Notes under the pieces: generated by a model
Databases searched by the model: none
What the model saw: the letters and a program-made list of their open reading frames with translations, nothing else
Told to the model about the DNA's origin: nothing
Shown here: one piece after another, positions 7,858 to 16,541 of the stretch
How the letters are laid out: each line of letters begins with the position of its first letter
How positions within the stretch are numbered: the stretch's first letter is position 1
Origin: Deltaproteobacteria bacterium
Lineage (GTDB): Bacteria > Myxococcota_A > UBA796 > GCA-2862545
Reading direction: 5' to 3'
Length of the DNA stretch: 64,000 nucleotides
Assembly: GCA_006226595.1 (NCBI GenBank)
Contig: SBGP01000014.1
Coordinates: 36,386-100,385, forward strand
Position numbers and translations under genes: made by a program

Positions 7858-9162
7858 ATCCGCACCACGCCCGCTCGCGCCACGCTGATCCTCGGCCTGA
7901 TCTTCGGCACGGGCCTCGTGCTCGGCGGAGCGAGCGGCGCGAGTGCCGCGAACCGGGCTACGGACCCCTACGCGGGCCTCGATCTGTTCGCCAGGGCGCT
8001 GACGCTGGTCGAACGCGACTATGTCGAGGAACGGGAGCCCGACGCCTTGGTACAGGCCGCCCTCGAGGGCATGGTCAAGGACCTGGACCGCCACTCGCGG
8101 TGGATGAGCGCCGAGGAGTACGGACGCCTTCGCTCGGAGACCGATGGCCGCTACGAGGGCATTGGCGTCGAGGTACGTCCCGAGGAGCGCGGCGTGCGCA
8201 TCGCGCGCGTACTGGACGACTCCCCCGCCCAACGGGATGGGCTCGTGGCGGGTGACCTGCTGCTCGAGCTCGATGGGCAGTCGCTGGCGGGGCTGACCCA
8301 GGCCGAGATCAGCGAGCGTCTCAAGGGACCGCGCGGCAGCGAAGTCACGCTGCTCGTCGAGCGCGAAGGCTGGGACGGGCCGAAGACGCTGACCACCACG
8401 CGCGACCGCATCGACACCAAGGCGGTGCTTGGCGCCCGCCTGGACGACGTCGTGTACCTGCGCCTGGTGCAGTTCACCTCCGAGATCGCCAACGACCTCG
8501 TGCTCGCCTGGGACACCCACAGTGCCGGCGAAGCCCCCAAGGCCCTGATCCTCGACCTGCGCGACAACCCGGGCGGCCTGCTCGACCAGGCCGTCGCCGT
8601 CTCCGACCTGTTCCTCGACGAGGGCGTCATCGTCTCGACCCGCAGCCGCGTCGACGGTGAGCACGTCCACGAGGCCACCGCAGGGGGCCTGCCCGCCGAT
8701 CTCCCCGTGTTCCTGCTGATCAACGGCATGAGCGCCTCCGCGAGCGAGATCCTCGCGGGCGCCCTGCAGGACACCGGCCGCGCGATCCTCGTCGGCACCC
8801 GCACCTACGGCAAGGGCAGCGTGCAGAGCGTGTACGAGAACTCCGACGGCTCCGCGCTGAAGCTCACCACCGGCGCGTACTTCACGCCCTCCGGCGAGCC
8901 CGTCGCACGCGCCGCCGGGCGCAAGCCGGACCACGAGGTTCGCTTCCCCGTGGACGACGCGCCCGCCCTGCAGCTCCGCGCGCGCATCGAAGCGAGCGAT
9001 CTCTCCGAAGAAGAGCGCGAGGCGATGCTCGCCCTCCTCGACGAGCTGCCTACCGCGCGCACGGCGCGACCGTCGATTCCGTGGCATTTGCCCCCGGCCG
9101 AGCGGGTCGCGGTCGACCCGCAGCTGGCCAAGGCGCTGGAGCTCGCACGCGCTAGCCGATGA
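7858..9162 (+). CDS. ctpA: Carboxy-terminal processing protease (S41) with apparent ATC start
   Basis: Exported S41-family serine protease. From the proposed start (434 residues) it has a signal peptide (RTTPARATLILGLIFGTG), a PDZ domain around residues 95-175 (YEGIGVEV, DGLVAGDLLLELDG) and the catalytic domain with LRDNPGG, SASASEI (nucleophile Ser, about residues 294-296) and YGKGSVQ (catalytic Lys about 319). The coordinates use ATC at 7858 as start: a strong GGAGG (7849-7853) lies four bases before it and the signal peptide needs this N-terminus. The first in-frame ATG/GTG/TTG is GTG at 7918, which would remove the hydrophobic core and has no ribosome-binding site. Either ATC is a genuine rare start or the base is a sequencing error for ATG. 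The 3' end overlaps rimO by 11 bp. Confidence 0.85.
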   Translation: MRTTPARATLILGLIFGTGLVLGGASGASAANRATDPYAGLDLFARALTLVERDYVEEREPDALVQAALEGMVKDLDRHSRWMSAEEYGRLRSETDGRYEGIGVEVRPEERGVRIARVLDDSPAQRDGLVAGDLLLELDGQSLAGLTQAEISERLKGPRGSEVTLLVEREGWDGPKTLTTTRDRIDTKAVLGARLDDVVYLRLVQFTSEIANDLVLAWDTHSAGEAPKALILDLRDNPGGLLDQAVAVSDLFLDEGVIVSTRSRVDGEHVHEATAGGLPADLPVFLLINGMSASASEILAGALQDTGRAILVGTRTYGKGSVQSVYENSDGSALKLTTGAYFTPSGEPVARAAGRKPDHEVRFPVDDAPALQLRARIEASDLSEEEREAMLALLDELPTARTARPSIPWHLPPAERVAVDPQLAKALELARASR

Positions 9163-10489
9163 TGCGGCCGACGAGGTCGTGGTCGCCGGCCTGCTCGACG
9201 AGGAACGGCCGGATCTGCCCGATGGCGACGTCCGCGGGCGCCTGGGTGATGTACACCTGACCGTCGACCTCGGGCGCCTGGGTCTCGGTGCGACCGCGCA
9301 GCAGGTCCTCGGACTCCTCGGCATGTCCCTCGACGAGCACGGGCACGACCTGTCCGACCATGGCGGTGAGCTTCTTGCGGCTGATGGCGGCCTGAAGTCC
9401 CATGAGGTGCTCCTGACGCGCAATCTTCACGTCCTCGGGCACCTGACCGTCGAGCTCGGCGGCGGGCGTTCCGTCCTCGGGGAAGTACGTGAACACGCCC
9501 ACCCGGTCGAACTGCTGAGCTTCGACGAAGTCGCAGAGCTCGGCGAAGTCCTTGTCCGTCTCACCCGGGAAGCCGACGATGAACGTCGTCCGCAGGGCGA
9601 TGTCCGGCACCGCGTTGCGCACGCGCTCGAGGATGCGCTCCTGGCCGGCGCGGGTCACACCGCGACGCATGGCCTGAAGCATCGGCCCCGACGCGTGCTG
9701 GAGCGGGATGTCGAGGTATCGGCACACCTTGGGCTCGTTGGCCAACGCCTCGAGCAGCCCCTCGGGGAGACCGTGAGGGTACGCGTAGTGCAGGCGGATC
9801 CACTCGAGCCCGTCGATCGCGGCGAGGTTGGTCATCAGGTCGCCGAGACCGGTCCCGTCCCGTAGATCGCGGCCGTAGGCCGTCGAGTCCTGCGAGATCA
9901 GGTTGATCTCCTTGACCCCACCCTCGACCAGCCGGCTGGCTTCGGCCACCAGCGAAGGAATCGTCCGCGAACGCAGGCGTCCACGCAGCTGCGGGATGAT
10001 GCAGAACGCACAGCGGTGGTTGCAGCCCTCGCTGATCTTCAGGTAGGCGCTGGCCTGGCTCCACGAGTTGACCCGCGGGGCCATCTCGTCGTGGATGTAC
10101 ATCGGCACGTCCACGTGGGAGCGCGGCAGCGCGCCCTCACGGGCCTCGAGCACGTCGCGGATGCGGTGGTACTCGCCCGTGCCCAGGAAGGCATCGACCT
10201 CGGGAAGCTCGCCCTCGAGGGAGCTGCCGTAGCGCTGGACCATGCAGCCGGTGACGACGAGCTTCTTGCAGCGCCCCGCTTCCTTGAACTTCGCCATCTC
10301 GAGGACGGTCTCGATGGACTCCTCGGTGGCGGGCTGGATGAACGAGCAGGTGTTGACGACGATCACGTCGGCGTCATCGGGCTCACCCACGAGATCGTAG
10401 CCCTCGCCTTCGCGAAGCAGGCCGACCATGACCTCGCTATCGACCCGGTTCTTGGGGCAACCCAGCGAGACGAGATGCACCTTCTGCAT
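9152..10489 (-). CDS. rimO: Ribosomal protein S12 methylthiotransferase (radical SAM)
   Basis: 445-residue enzyme that adds a beta-methylthio group to the conserved Asp of ribosomal protein S12. Domain order is the UPF0004 [4Fe-4S] domain with SLGCPKN (Cys 11), NTCSF (Cys 48) and TGCM (Cys 82); the radical-SAM core with CNHRCAFC (Cys 156, 160, 163); and a C-terminal TRAM domain. The opening VHLVSLGCPKNRVDSE distinguishes RimO from MiaB. The ATG at 10489 follows GAGGAG. It is downstream of lolA on the same strand (59-bp gap). Confidence 0.95.
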   Translation of the reverse strand: MQKVHLVSLGCPKNRVDSEVMVGLLREGEGYDLVGEPDDADVIVVNTCSFIQPATEESIETVLEMAKFKEAGRCKKLVVTGCMVQRYGSSLEGELPEVDAFLGTGEYHRIRDVLEAREGALPRSHVDVPMYIHDEMAPRVNSWSQASAYLKISEGCNHRCAFCIIPQLRGRLRSRTIPSLVAEASRLVEGGVKEINLISQDSTAYGRDLRDGTGLGDLMTNLAAIDGLEWIRLHYAYPHGLPEGLLEALANEPKVCRYLDIPLQHASGPMLQAMRRGVTRAGQERILERVRNAVPDIALRTTFIVGFPGETDKDFAELCDFVEAQQFDRVGVFTYFPEDGTPAAELDGQVPEDVKIARQEHLMGLQAAISRKKLTAMVGQVVPVLVEGHAEESEDLLRGRTETQAPEVDGQVYITQAPADVAIGQIRPFLVEQAGDHDLVGRIIG

Positions 10490-10548
10490 GGGAACTCCTC
10501 AGTCCCGCGCAGATACCCCGATTCTCGCGCGTCCGCTCGTCGCGGGCC

Positions 10549-11214
10549 TTACAGGCCGCCGGCATCCACCAGCTGAGCGCCCTCGGGAACCGTGAACGAG
10601 AACGTGCCATCGGCCAGCTCGGCACCAAGGTTCACCTCGGTGAACGCGAGCTCGGTGACGTTGTCGAACGCGTCGGTCATCGTCACGCCCTGAATCACGT
10701 ACTGCTGATCGAGCACGAGCTGCAGGCTCTTGAACTGCGCCTCGCCCTCGCGGGGAGAGAGCGCCAGGGTGTGGATCGCCTCGTCTCCGTCGTCGACGAC
10801 CTTGACCTCGAACAGCTCGTTGAGCTTGTCGAGCGACTGCAGCAGGCTGTCCGCCTGGGACTTCATGGACGACACGTCCTCGTACTTGAGGACCTGGTTG
10901 TCAGCCTTGGTGTAGATCCACATCGTGGACCCGTCGGTCACGAACTCCTTGCCGCCGTCGCCCTCGAAGGTCCAGCGCATCATCGACGGGCGCTTGACCT
11001 TCAGCTCGCCGGCCTGCTTCTCGTCCCCGAAGACCGAGGACTTCGTGGTCTGCACGAAGCGAGCCGTGAGCGCGTCGACGTCCTTGTACTTGGTCTCGAC
11101 ACCGCTGATCACGCCATCGAGCTCGGCCTGCTTGGGGTCCGAAGGAGTCTCCTCGGCCACCGCGAGAGCGGCAAACAGGGAGAGAGCGGCGGTGGAAGCG
11201 AGGATGCGGGTCAC
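10549..11214 (-). CDS. lolA: Outer-membrane lipoprotein carrier LolA
   Basis: 221-residue periplasmic chaperone that carries lipoproteins from the inner to the outer membrane. It has a signal peptide (TRILASTAALSLFAALAVA) and LolA-fold features (ARFVQTTKSS, MRWTFEGDGGKEFVTDGSTMWIY, FDNVTELAFTEVNLG). The GTG at 11214 is selected because GGAGG lies five bases upstream and it gives a proper signal peptide; the upstream in-frame ATG adds 53 residues of unlikely composition. A TTGCGA/TTACTT promoter lies just upstream. The many lipoproteins in the window would be its substrates. Confidence 0.9.
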   Translation of the reverse strand: MTRILASTAALSLFAALAVAEETPSDPKQAELDGVISGVETKYKDVDALTARFVQTTKSSVFGDEKQAGELKVKRPSMMRWTFEGDGGKEFVTDGSTMWIYTKADNQVLKYEDVSSMKSQADSLLQSLDKLNELFEVKVVDDGDEAIHTLALSPREGEAQFKSLQLVLDQQYVIQGVTMTDAFDNVTELAFTEVNLGAELADGTFSFTVPEGAQLVDAGGL

Positions 11215-11233
11215 ACTGACCTCCGTCGGGCGC

Positions 11234-11262
11234 AAGTAATCTGCCGAGGCCGTCTCTCGCAA
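11234..11262 (-). promoter_or_regulatory. Putative lolA promoter
   Basis: Minus-strand -35 TTGCGA (11257-11262), 17-bp spacer, -10 TTACTT (11234-11239). Transcription would start about a dozen bases before the GTG, just ahead of the Shine-Dalgarno. Confidence 0.5.
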
Positions 11263-11376
11263 GACGCGAGCTTCCTCGGTTGTCTGCCATGACGATTCGT
11301 AGGCCCGAGGTATTCGGACGGAAAGGGCCCGAAGGCGCCGCGACGGCGCCCGCGAGCGAACCACGAAACGCAACGA

Positions 11377-11394
11377 GCCCGCTGGGAAGCGGGC
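11377..11394 (-). terminator. Probable ftsK terminator hairpin
   Basis: Inverted repeat GCCCGCT / AGCGGGC with a 4-nt loop, 33 bp beyond the ftsK stop, followed on the minus strand by TCGTTGCGTTT, a modest T-rich tail. It would separate ftsK from lolA. Confidence 0.55.
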
Positions 11395-11427
11395 ATTCGT
11401 GCATTCGGGGCGCGCGGTGTCACCGCA

Positions 11428-14316
11428 TTACACCAGGACTTCACGCGGGCGAGCGCCATCGGCAGGGCCGATGATGCCAGCCATCTCGAGATCGTCGACA
11501 ATGCGCGCGGCGCGGTTGTAGCCAATCTTGAGGTGGCGCTGGAGCATGGACGTCGAGGCCTTGCCCTCGCGCAGGACGATGTTCACCGCATCCTGGAACA
11601 GCTCGTCCCGGTCGTCCGCGTCGCCCACCGCGTTCGGGCCACCACTCGACTCGCTGATGTTGATCAGGTACTCCGGCGGCGCCTGGTGCCGCAGGAAGTC
11701 GTTGACGCGGTTCACCTCGTCATCGCTGACGAAGGCACCGTGACAGCGCTGCAGCGTGCCCACGCCGGGCGCGAGGTAGAGCATGTCGCCGCGACCGAGC
11801 AGCTGCTCGGCACCGCCGGTGTCGAGGATGGTGCGGGAGTCGATGTTGGTACGCAGCTGGAAGCTGATACGGGTCGGCAGGTTCGCCTTGATCAGGCCCG
11901 TAACGACGTCCGCGGACGGGCGCTGGGTCGCGACGATGAGGTGGATGCCACACGCACGCGCCTTCTGGGCGATACGCACGATGGCGGTCTCCGCCTCCTT
12001 GGCCTCCTGCTTCGACATCATCATCAGGTCGGCGAGCTCGTCGATGACGATGACGATGTACGGCATCTTCGCCGGCGGCTTTGCGTCCTCGGGGCACGGC
12101 GCCTCCGGGTCCGCGTACTTGCGCGCCTTCGTCGGCGTCCAGTTCTGGGACTCCCGCTCGACCTTCTCGTTGAAGCCCGAGATGTTGCGCGTGCCCCAGC
12201 GAGCCAGGAGCCGGTAGCGGTCATCCATCTCGTCGCACGCCCACATCAGGGCCGAAGCCGCCTTCTTGGGCTCGGTGATGATGGGGTGCAGCAGATGCGG
12301 GATGTCCCGGTACGGGTCGAACTCGAGCATCTTCGGGTCGACGAGGAGCAGGCGCAGCTCGTCGGGGGTCTTCGTGAACAGCAGCGAGAGCAGCATGCCG
12401 TTGACGCCGACCGACTTACCCGAGCCCGTGGTACCGCCGACGAGCAGGTGAGGCATCTTCGCGAGGTCGGCGACGACCGGCTTGCCCTCGACGTCCTTGC
12501 CGATGACCACCGGCAGCGCGCCCTTGTGGTCGCGGAACACCGGGGAGGCAAACAACTGGCGCAGGAAGATGGTCTGGCGGCGCTGACTCGGGATCTCAAT
12601 GCCGACGACGCCACGACCGGGAATCGGAGCCACGATGCGGACGCTCAGAACCTCCATGGCCATGGCCAGGTCGTCGCCGAGCTTGGAGATGCGGGCCACT
12701 CGAATGCCGGCGTCGGGCTGGAACTCGAGGATGGTAACGACCGGTCCCGGGCGAATGCCGGTAACGGTGCCGCCGATCTTGAAGGTCTCGAGCTTCTCTT
12801 CGACCACGCGCGCGAGACGCTGCAGCTCGTGGGGCTCGTAGGACGCGTCCTGCTCGGGGACGACGTCGAGCAGCTTGAGCGCCGGCAGCTTGACCTTCGC
12901 CAGGCGCGTCGCCCGACGCACCTCACGGCCATCGTCCTTGGACTCGTCGCGGAGCAGCGGGTTGTCGTGGACAACGGCGACGCTGGGGGTGCCGTCCGCA
13001 TGGGGCACGCTCGGTGCCCGGTCCGCGCGAGGCACGCTCGGCGCGGGGGTAAGGCCCGCGATGCTCGGCGGAGCGATGGACGGCGGCTCGCGGAACGGGA
13101 TGACCGGGTCTGCATCAGACACCGGCGGGGCCATCACCGATGCCGGCGTGGCCAGGCCCGCCGGAGGCGTCATCGGGTGGTTGTCACTCGGGTTCGGGCC
13201 CGAGTCCGTAGGCTCGCGCACGCGAATGATCGGGCCGGTCATCGACGGAAGCGCCGGCTCCGGCTCCGGGGTCGGATCGGCGTGCGACTCGACGGTGTGA
13301 TCGGCTTCCTGGGTCTCGTCGCGCCCGTCCCGAAGGCTGAAGTCGGGGAACAGGCCAAGCACGTCCTGGGCACCGGTGCTGCCAATCGAGGCCGTGGGGT
13401 CCCACTCGACCTCGACCACCGCGAGCGGCGCGTCCTTCACGAGGGTGCCGCCCTGCGTGTGGTCGGTCGGCGGCGGCAGGTTGGACATGTCGAAGGTGTG
13501 CGCGTCGGTTCCAGGCGAGGTCCAGTCCGGCTCGCGATCGTTCTCGGCCCGGAACAGCGAGCGCCCCATGCGCCGCAGCGCCCCCAGGGTCCGACCGCCG
13601 AGGGACTTCACTCCGCCCCCCGCGGCAACGATGGCGGCCTTGCTGGCACCCGCAGCCTGCTGGCCAGACCACACGCTGGCGTCGCGCGCCGCCCCGGCGC
13701 TCCACGACGCGGCCTGCCCGACCGACTGGCCGACCTGCAGTCCCATGCGGGCGAGCACAGCGCGAACCGGCGGCCACGCCCGCTCGGCCTGCTCGACGAG
13801 CCAGGAGGCGACGACGCGCCACTCGATCTTGCCCAGCACGGTGATCATGAGCACGGCCGAGAAGAACAGCGCCAACGACGCGCCCACGGTGCCGACCACG
13901 CTCTCGAGCGTCCACAGGATGGTGGCTCCGAGCGTGCCACCCGCCGGGAACGCGGAAGAGCCCGGCCACGCGCGCGAACCCATCTCCAGCGTCGCGAGCG
14001 TCGTCACGTACAGGCCGCCGGCAGCTACCCACCGCGTGGGTGCCCCGAGCGGACGTCGCGCGAGCGCGAGCACGCCCACACCCATGGGCACGACCAGCGC
14101 GTAGGCGCCGTAGCCAACGACCGTGAGCGCCACGTCGGCGATCAACGCGCCAGCGGGACCGCAGGGATTCTCCACCAGCCCGGTGCCCGGGTGCAGCCAG
14201 GTCGGGTCGGTGGGCTGAAAGCCAGCCACCGAGACAAGGGCAAACGCACCGGAAAGCACGCCGCCGAGGAGGAGCAGCTCTCTCTGCTTGTCACCGAGCA
14301 GGGAGGAAACGGACAT
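11428..14316 (-). CDS. ftsK: DNA translocase FtsK/SpoIIIE
   Basis: 962-residue septal DNA pump that clears and sorts chromosome termini at division. The N-terminal 200 residues contain about four membrane segments (LLLLGGVLSGAFALVSVAGF and others), then a Pro-rich low-complexity linker of about 270 residues, then the motor: Walker A GGTTGSGKS near residue 630, LLLVDPKMLEFDPY, and Walker B VIVIDELADLMMM. The last 65 residues form the winged-helix gamma domain (LQRHLKIGYNRAARIVDDLE) that reads KOPS-type DNA. The ATG at 14316 gives the normal MSVSSLLGDKQREL opening; an in-frame ATG 17 codons upstream is less likely. A TACACT -10-like box lies at 14337-14342. Confidence 0.95.
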   Translation of the reverse strand: MSVSSLLGDKQRELLLLGGVLSGAFALVSVAGFQPTDPTWLHPGTGLVENPCGPAGALIADVALTVVGYGAYALVVPMGVGVLALARRPLGAPTRWVAAGGLYVTTLATLEMGSRAWPGSSAFPAGGTLGATILWTLESVVGTVGASLALFFSAVLMITVLGKIEWRVVASWLVEQAERAWPPVRAVLARMGLQVGQSVGQAASWSAGAARDASVWSGQQAAGASKAAIVAAGGGVKSLGGRTLGALRRMGRSLFRAENDREPDWTSPGTDAHTFDMSNLPPPTDHTQGGTLVKDAPLAVVEVEWDPTASIGSTGAQDVLGLFPDFSLRDGRDETQEADHTVESHADPTPEPEPALPSMTGPIIRVREPTDSGPNPSDNHPMTPPAGLATPASVMAPPVSDADPVIPFREPPSIAPPSIAGLTPAPSVPRADRAPSVPHADGTPSVAVVHDNPLLRDESKDDGREVRRATRLAKVKLPALKLLDVVPEQDASYEPHELQRLARVVEEKLETFKIGGTVTGIRPGPVVTILEFQPDAGIRVARISKLGDDLAMAMEVLSVRIVAPIPGRGVVGIEIPSQRRQTIFLRQLFASPVFRDHKGALPVVIGKDVEGKPVVADLAKMPHLLVGGTTGSGKSVGVNGMLLSLLFTKTPDELRLLLVDPKMLEFDPYRDIPHLLHPIITEPKKAASALMWACDEMDDRYRLLARWGTRNISGFNEKVERESQNWTPTKARKYADPEAPCPEDAKPPAKMPYIVIVIDELADLMMMSKQEAKEAETAIVRIAQKARACGIHLIVATQRPSADVVTGLIKANLPTRISFQLRTNIDSRTILDTGGAEQLLGRGDMLYLAPGVGTLQRCHGAFVSDDEVNRVNDFLRHQAPPEYLINISESSGGPNAVGDADDRDELFQDAVNIVLREGKASTSMLQRHLKIGYNRAARIVDDLEMAGIIGPADGARPREVLV

Positions 14317-14601
14317 GAGGGGCCTCTCGTCCGCGGAGTGTAGCACCCCTTGACGCGTCATGGCCAACCCTCAGCTATTACTTAAACAACAGCCACGATC
14401 CGCGCGGACACGTCCTCAGCTCGCAACCCGCTCGCGAGCGCACAAATCGGGACCTCACGCAGACACGGTGGCCTCGAGGCCACTCCCCTGCCCCGCCCTC
14501 GGACAGTTGCAGCCGCGCCACACCGGACAACCGAAGAGTGGCGCATTCGCGAATCCGTGGACTGCTCTCACCTCGAGCCCGCTGCGTCCGTGCAGCTCGC
14601 T

Positions 14602-15825
14602 CTAGTAGGTGAAGGTCGCCAGCCAGTGGATGTTGACGTCGTTGTACCGGACGAGGGAGTCGGTCGACCCACGCTGCGTGTACCAGACGCCAAGCGTCGT
14701 CGACGCCCAGTCCTGGAGGGCAACGCTGCCATCCAGCTTGAGGCGGAGCAGCGAGTCACTGCGCAGGCTGCCGCCCTTGTAGCCCTCGAACCGGATCATC
14801 GCCTCGGCATCGGAGCTCAGGCGCGAGCCGTACTTGCCGTGGTGCTTCACGTACAGGTGGTTGTACGTCATGTAGTTGGTGAACCAGCTGTCATCGAAGT
14901 CCTTCTTGTACCCGATGGACAGCTTCTGGGTCGACGACATGTCGTACTGGGCCTGCGCGGCCACGAGCAGGCCCTCGAGCCCGCCGAGGTCGGTGTCGTC
15001 GTCCTTGTAGGACGCGAGGCCGTAGCCGAGCTCCACGGTGCTCGAGATGCGCTCGGTGACCCGCCCCCGAAGACCCGCACGCAGCTTGAAGTGCGTCGAG
15101 TTCGGAATGGCCACGGTCAGCGCGCCGCCCTCCTGGTCGAAGCGCGGGCGAGTGTTCTCTTCCCACGAATACACGATCAGGTCGGTGTCAAGCACGATGG
15201 ACGTGCGCGGCAGGAACTTCCACTCCGCGTCGAGGCCGGGATTCAGGCCCTGACGCGTGTTGTAGTCACGACCCGTCTGGTTGAACAGCGCTCCTTCCGG
15301 CACCCGGAAGTCCGTGTACAGGTGCGTGAACCCGGGGGCGATCTGCAGTGCCTGCCCGAAGCGGATCTTGACGCGGGCGCCAGCCTCGTTGCGCAGCTGA
15401 GTCGCGAACGGGTCCTCGGCAAGGCCGCTGTCGTTCGTGTTGTTCCGAAGCGCCGCGTACTCGCGGAGCTCGATCCCCAGCGCGCGGTTGCGGAACAGGT
15501 CGAGGCTGCCACCGAGGTTGAAGTCGTTCATCCGGTCGAGCGAGCTCGCCTGCGACTGGATGTACTTGCGGATCTCCCACTCGCCACCGAAGGTAGCTGC
15601 AACCTCGGGACCGTCGAGCGCGAGCTCGAGGCCGGGTGCAACCCGAAGAGCGGTACCCGCGATGGCTCGCGTGTCGCGCTGGAAGGCGTTGGTGCGATGC
15701 TCGATGCCGAGGTCGAGGGTCGGCGTGATCACCGCCTCGCCGAGGCGAATGTGATCACCCGGCTCCGCCGCCGCAATCGTCGTAAAAGAGCATCCGACGG
15801 CGACGACCAACAGTCGTGACGTCAT
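14602..15825 (-). CDS. Outer-membrane beta-barrel protein
   Basis: About 407 residues. A signal peptide (TSRLLVVAVGCSFTTIAAA) is followed by many amphipathic beta-strands with alternating hydrophobic and aromatic residues (FGGEWEIRKYIQ, FKLRAGLRGRV, VELGYGLASYKDD) and the protein ends in WLATFTY, an aromatic terminus typical of outer-membrane barrels recognised by BAM. No family is certain; by context it may be a counterpart of the outer-membrane barrels that accompany Glt machinery in myxobacteria, which is an inference from the neighbours. The start is uncertain: ATG 15825 fits the signal peptide, while a TTG at 15852 has a better ribosome-binding site (GGGAG) and adds nine residues. Confidence 0.75.
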   Translation of the reverse strand: MTSRLLVVAVGCSFTTIAAAEPGDHIRLGEAVITPTLDLGIEHRTNAFQRDTRAIAGTALRVAPGLELALDGPEVAATFGGEWEIRKYIQSQASSLDRMNDFNLGGSLDLFRNRALGIELREYAALRNNTNDSGLAEDPFATQLRNEAGARVKIRFGQALQIAPGFTHLYTDFRVPEGALFNQTGRDYNTRQGLNPGLDAEWKFLPRTSIVLDTDLIVYSWEENTRPRFDQEGGALTVAIPNSTHFKLRAGLRGRVTERISSTVELGYGLASYKDDDTDLGGLEGLLVAAQAQYDMSSTQKLSIGYKKDFDDSWFTNYMTYNHLYVKHHGKYGSRLSSDAEAMIRFEGYKGGSLRSDSLLRLKLDGSVALQDWASTTLGVWYTQRGSTDSLVRYNDVNIHWLATFTY

Positions 15826-15889
15826 CCAGCCTGTGGGGGTCGAGGGGCGCAAAGGTCTCCCAGCGCAGTCGCACCGCGCAGCGCGGTCG

Positions 15890-15895
15890 ATAATA
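15890..15895 (-). promoter_or_regulatory. AT-rich -10-like box upstream of the barrel gene
   Basis: TATTAT on the minus strand in the gap between the periplasmic coiled-coil gene and the barrel gene, about 40 bp before the TTG and 65 bp before the ATG start. No convincing -35 is present at the usual spacing, so an independent promoter is only a possibility. Confidence 0.3.
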
Positions 15896-15912
15896 CACTC
15901 GCGTGCGTCAGT

Positions 15913-16452
15913 CTACTGGTAGGGGCTCGCCGCCGGCGGATCGAAGCCGAGATCCAGAGGGTCGAGCTCGAACCCGTCCAAGTCCTCGGAGCCCTCAAGA
16001 AGCTCGCTGGTCCAATCGACCTGCGTGCTGCCATCGGTCACCGTGCCGTCGTCGGTACACTGCTGCGCCAGAGCGAGCAGCTCACGGCCCTTGCCGCGAG
16101 CGACGACGACGCGTCGGAAGGTGTGGTCGGCCTGGGCCGAAGAGGACTGCAGCTCGCCAGCGAGCTGACCCGCGCCATCCTCGACAGAGCCGAGAAGCAC
16201 GCGGAGACCCTGGAGCTGACGCGTGATGCACTCGAGGCGCTCGACGTCGGTCGACGTCCGTCGCGCTTCTTCGAGAAGCGTCGCCACCTCTTCGACCGCA
16301 GACTGCAGTTCGACCGCGGCCGACTCCGCGTACTCGATCTTCTCGGCGTCGCTGGTCGAAGCCGCGCGCTCGAGGTCACCCGAGATTCCACCTTCCTGGG
16401 CGATGGCCGGAGCGACCGCCAGAAGGACGAGCATCGAGATGGTGCGGATCAT
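15913..16452 (-). CDS. Periplasmic coiled-coil protein of unknown function
   Basis: 179 residues with a signal peptide (IRTISMLVLLAVAPAIA) cleaved before QEGG. Residues about 30-135 are Glu/Ala/Leu-rich with heptad-like spacing (VELQSAVEEVATLLEEARR, LQGLRVLLGSVEDGAGQLAGEL) and should form coiled coil. Two cysteines (ECITRQL and QQCTDDG) could pair in the periplasm. The C-terminus is acidic and disordered-looking. The ATG at 16452 has GGAG five bases upstream. It lies 89 bp behind the AgmX/PglI-type gene, so it is probably part of that unit. I do not recognise a family. Confidence 0.7.
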   Translation of the reverse strand: MIRTISMLVLLAVAPAIAQEGGISGDLERAASTSDAEKIEYAESAAVELQSAVEEVATLLEEARRTSTDVERLECITRQLQGLRVLLGSVEDGAGQLAGELQSSSAQADHTFRRVVVARGKGRELLALAQQCTDDGTVTDGSTQVDWTSELLEGSEDLDGFELDPLDLGFDPPAASPYQ

Positions 16453-16541
16453 GGATTCTCCAGAGGGCTGAAATCCACTTACTTCGTACCCGCTCACCCC
16501 CCCCGGCGTCAAGCGCGCCGGTGGGAGCGAACGAAGCCTTG

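Noticed and set aside
7829..7888. Short ATG frame just upstream of ctpA as its true start through a frameshift
   Set aside because: It stops after 19 codons in a different frame, and the GGAGG is correctly placed for the ATC in the ctpA frame, not for this ATG.
11533..14343. A 936-codon open frame antisense to ftsK
   Set aside because: The sense strand carries all FtsK motifs; the antisense translation is compositionally biased with no ribosome-binding site.
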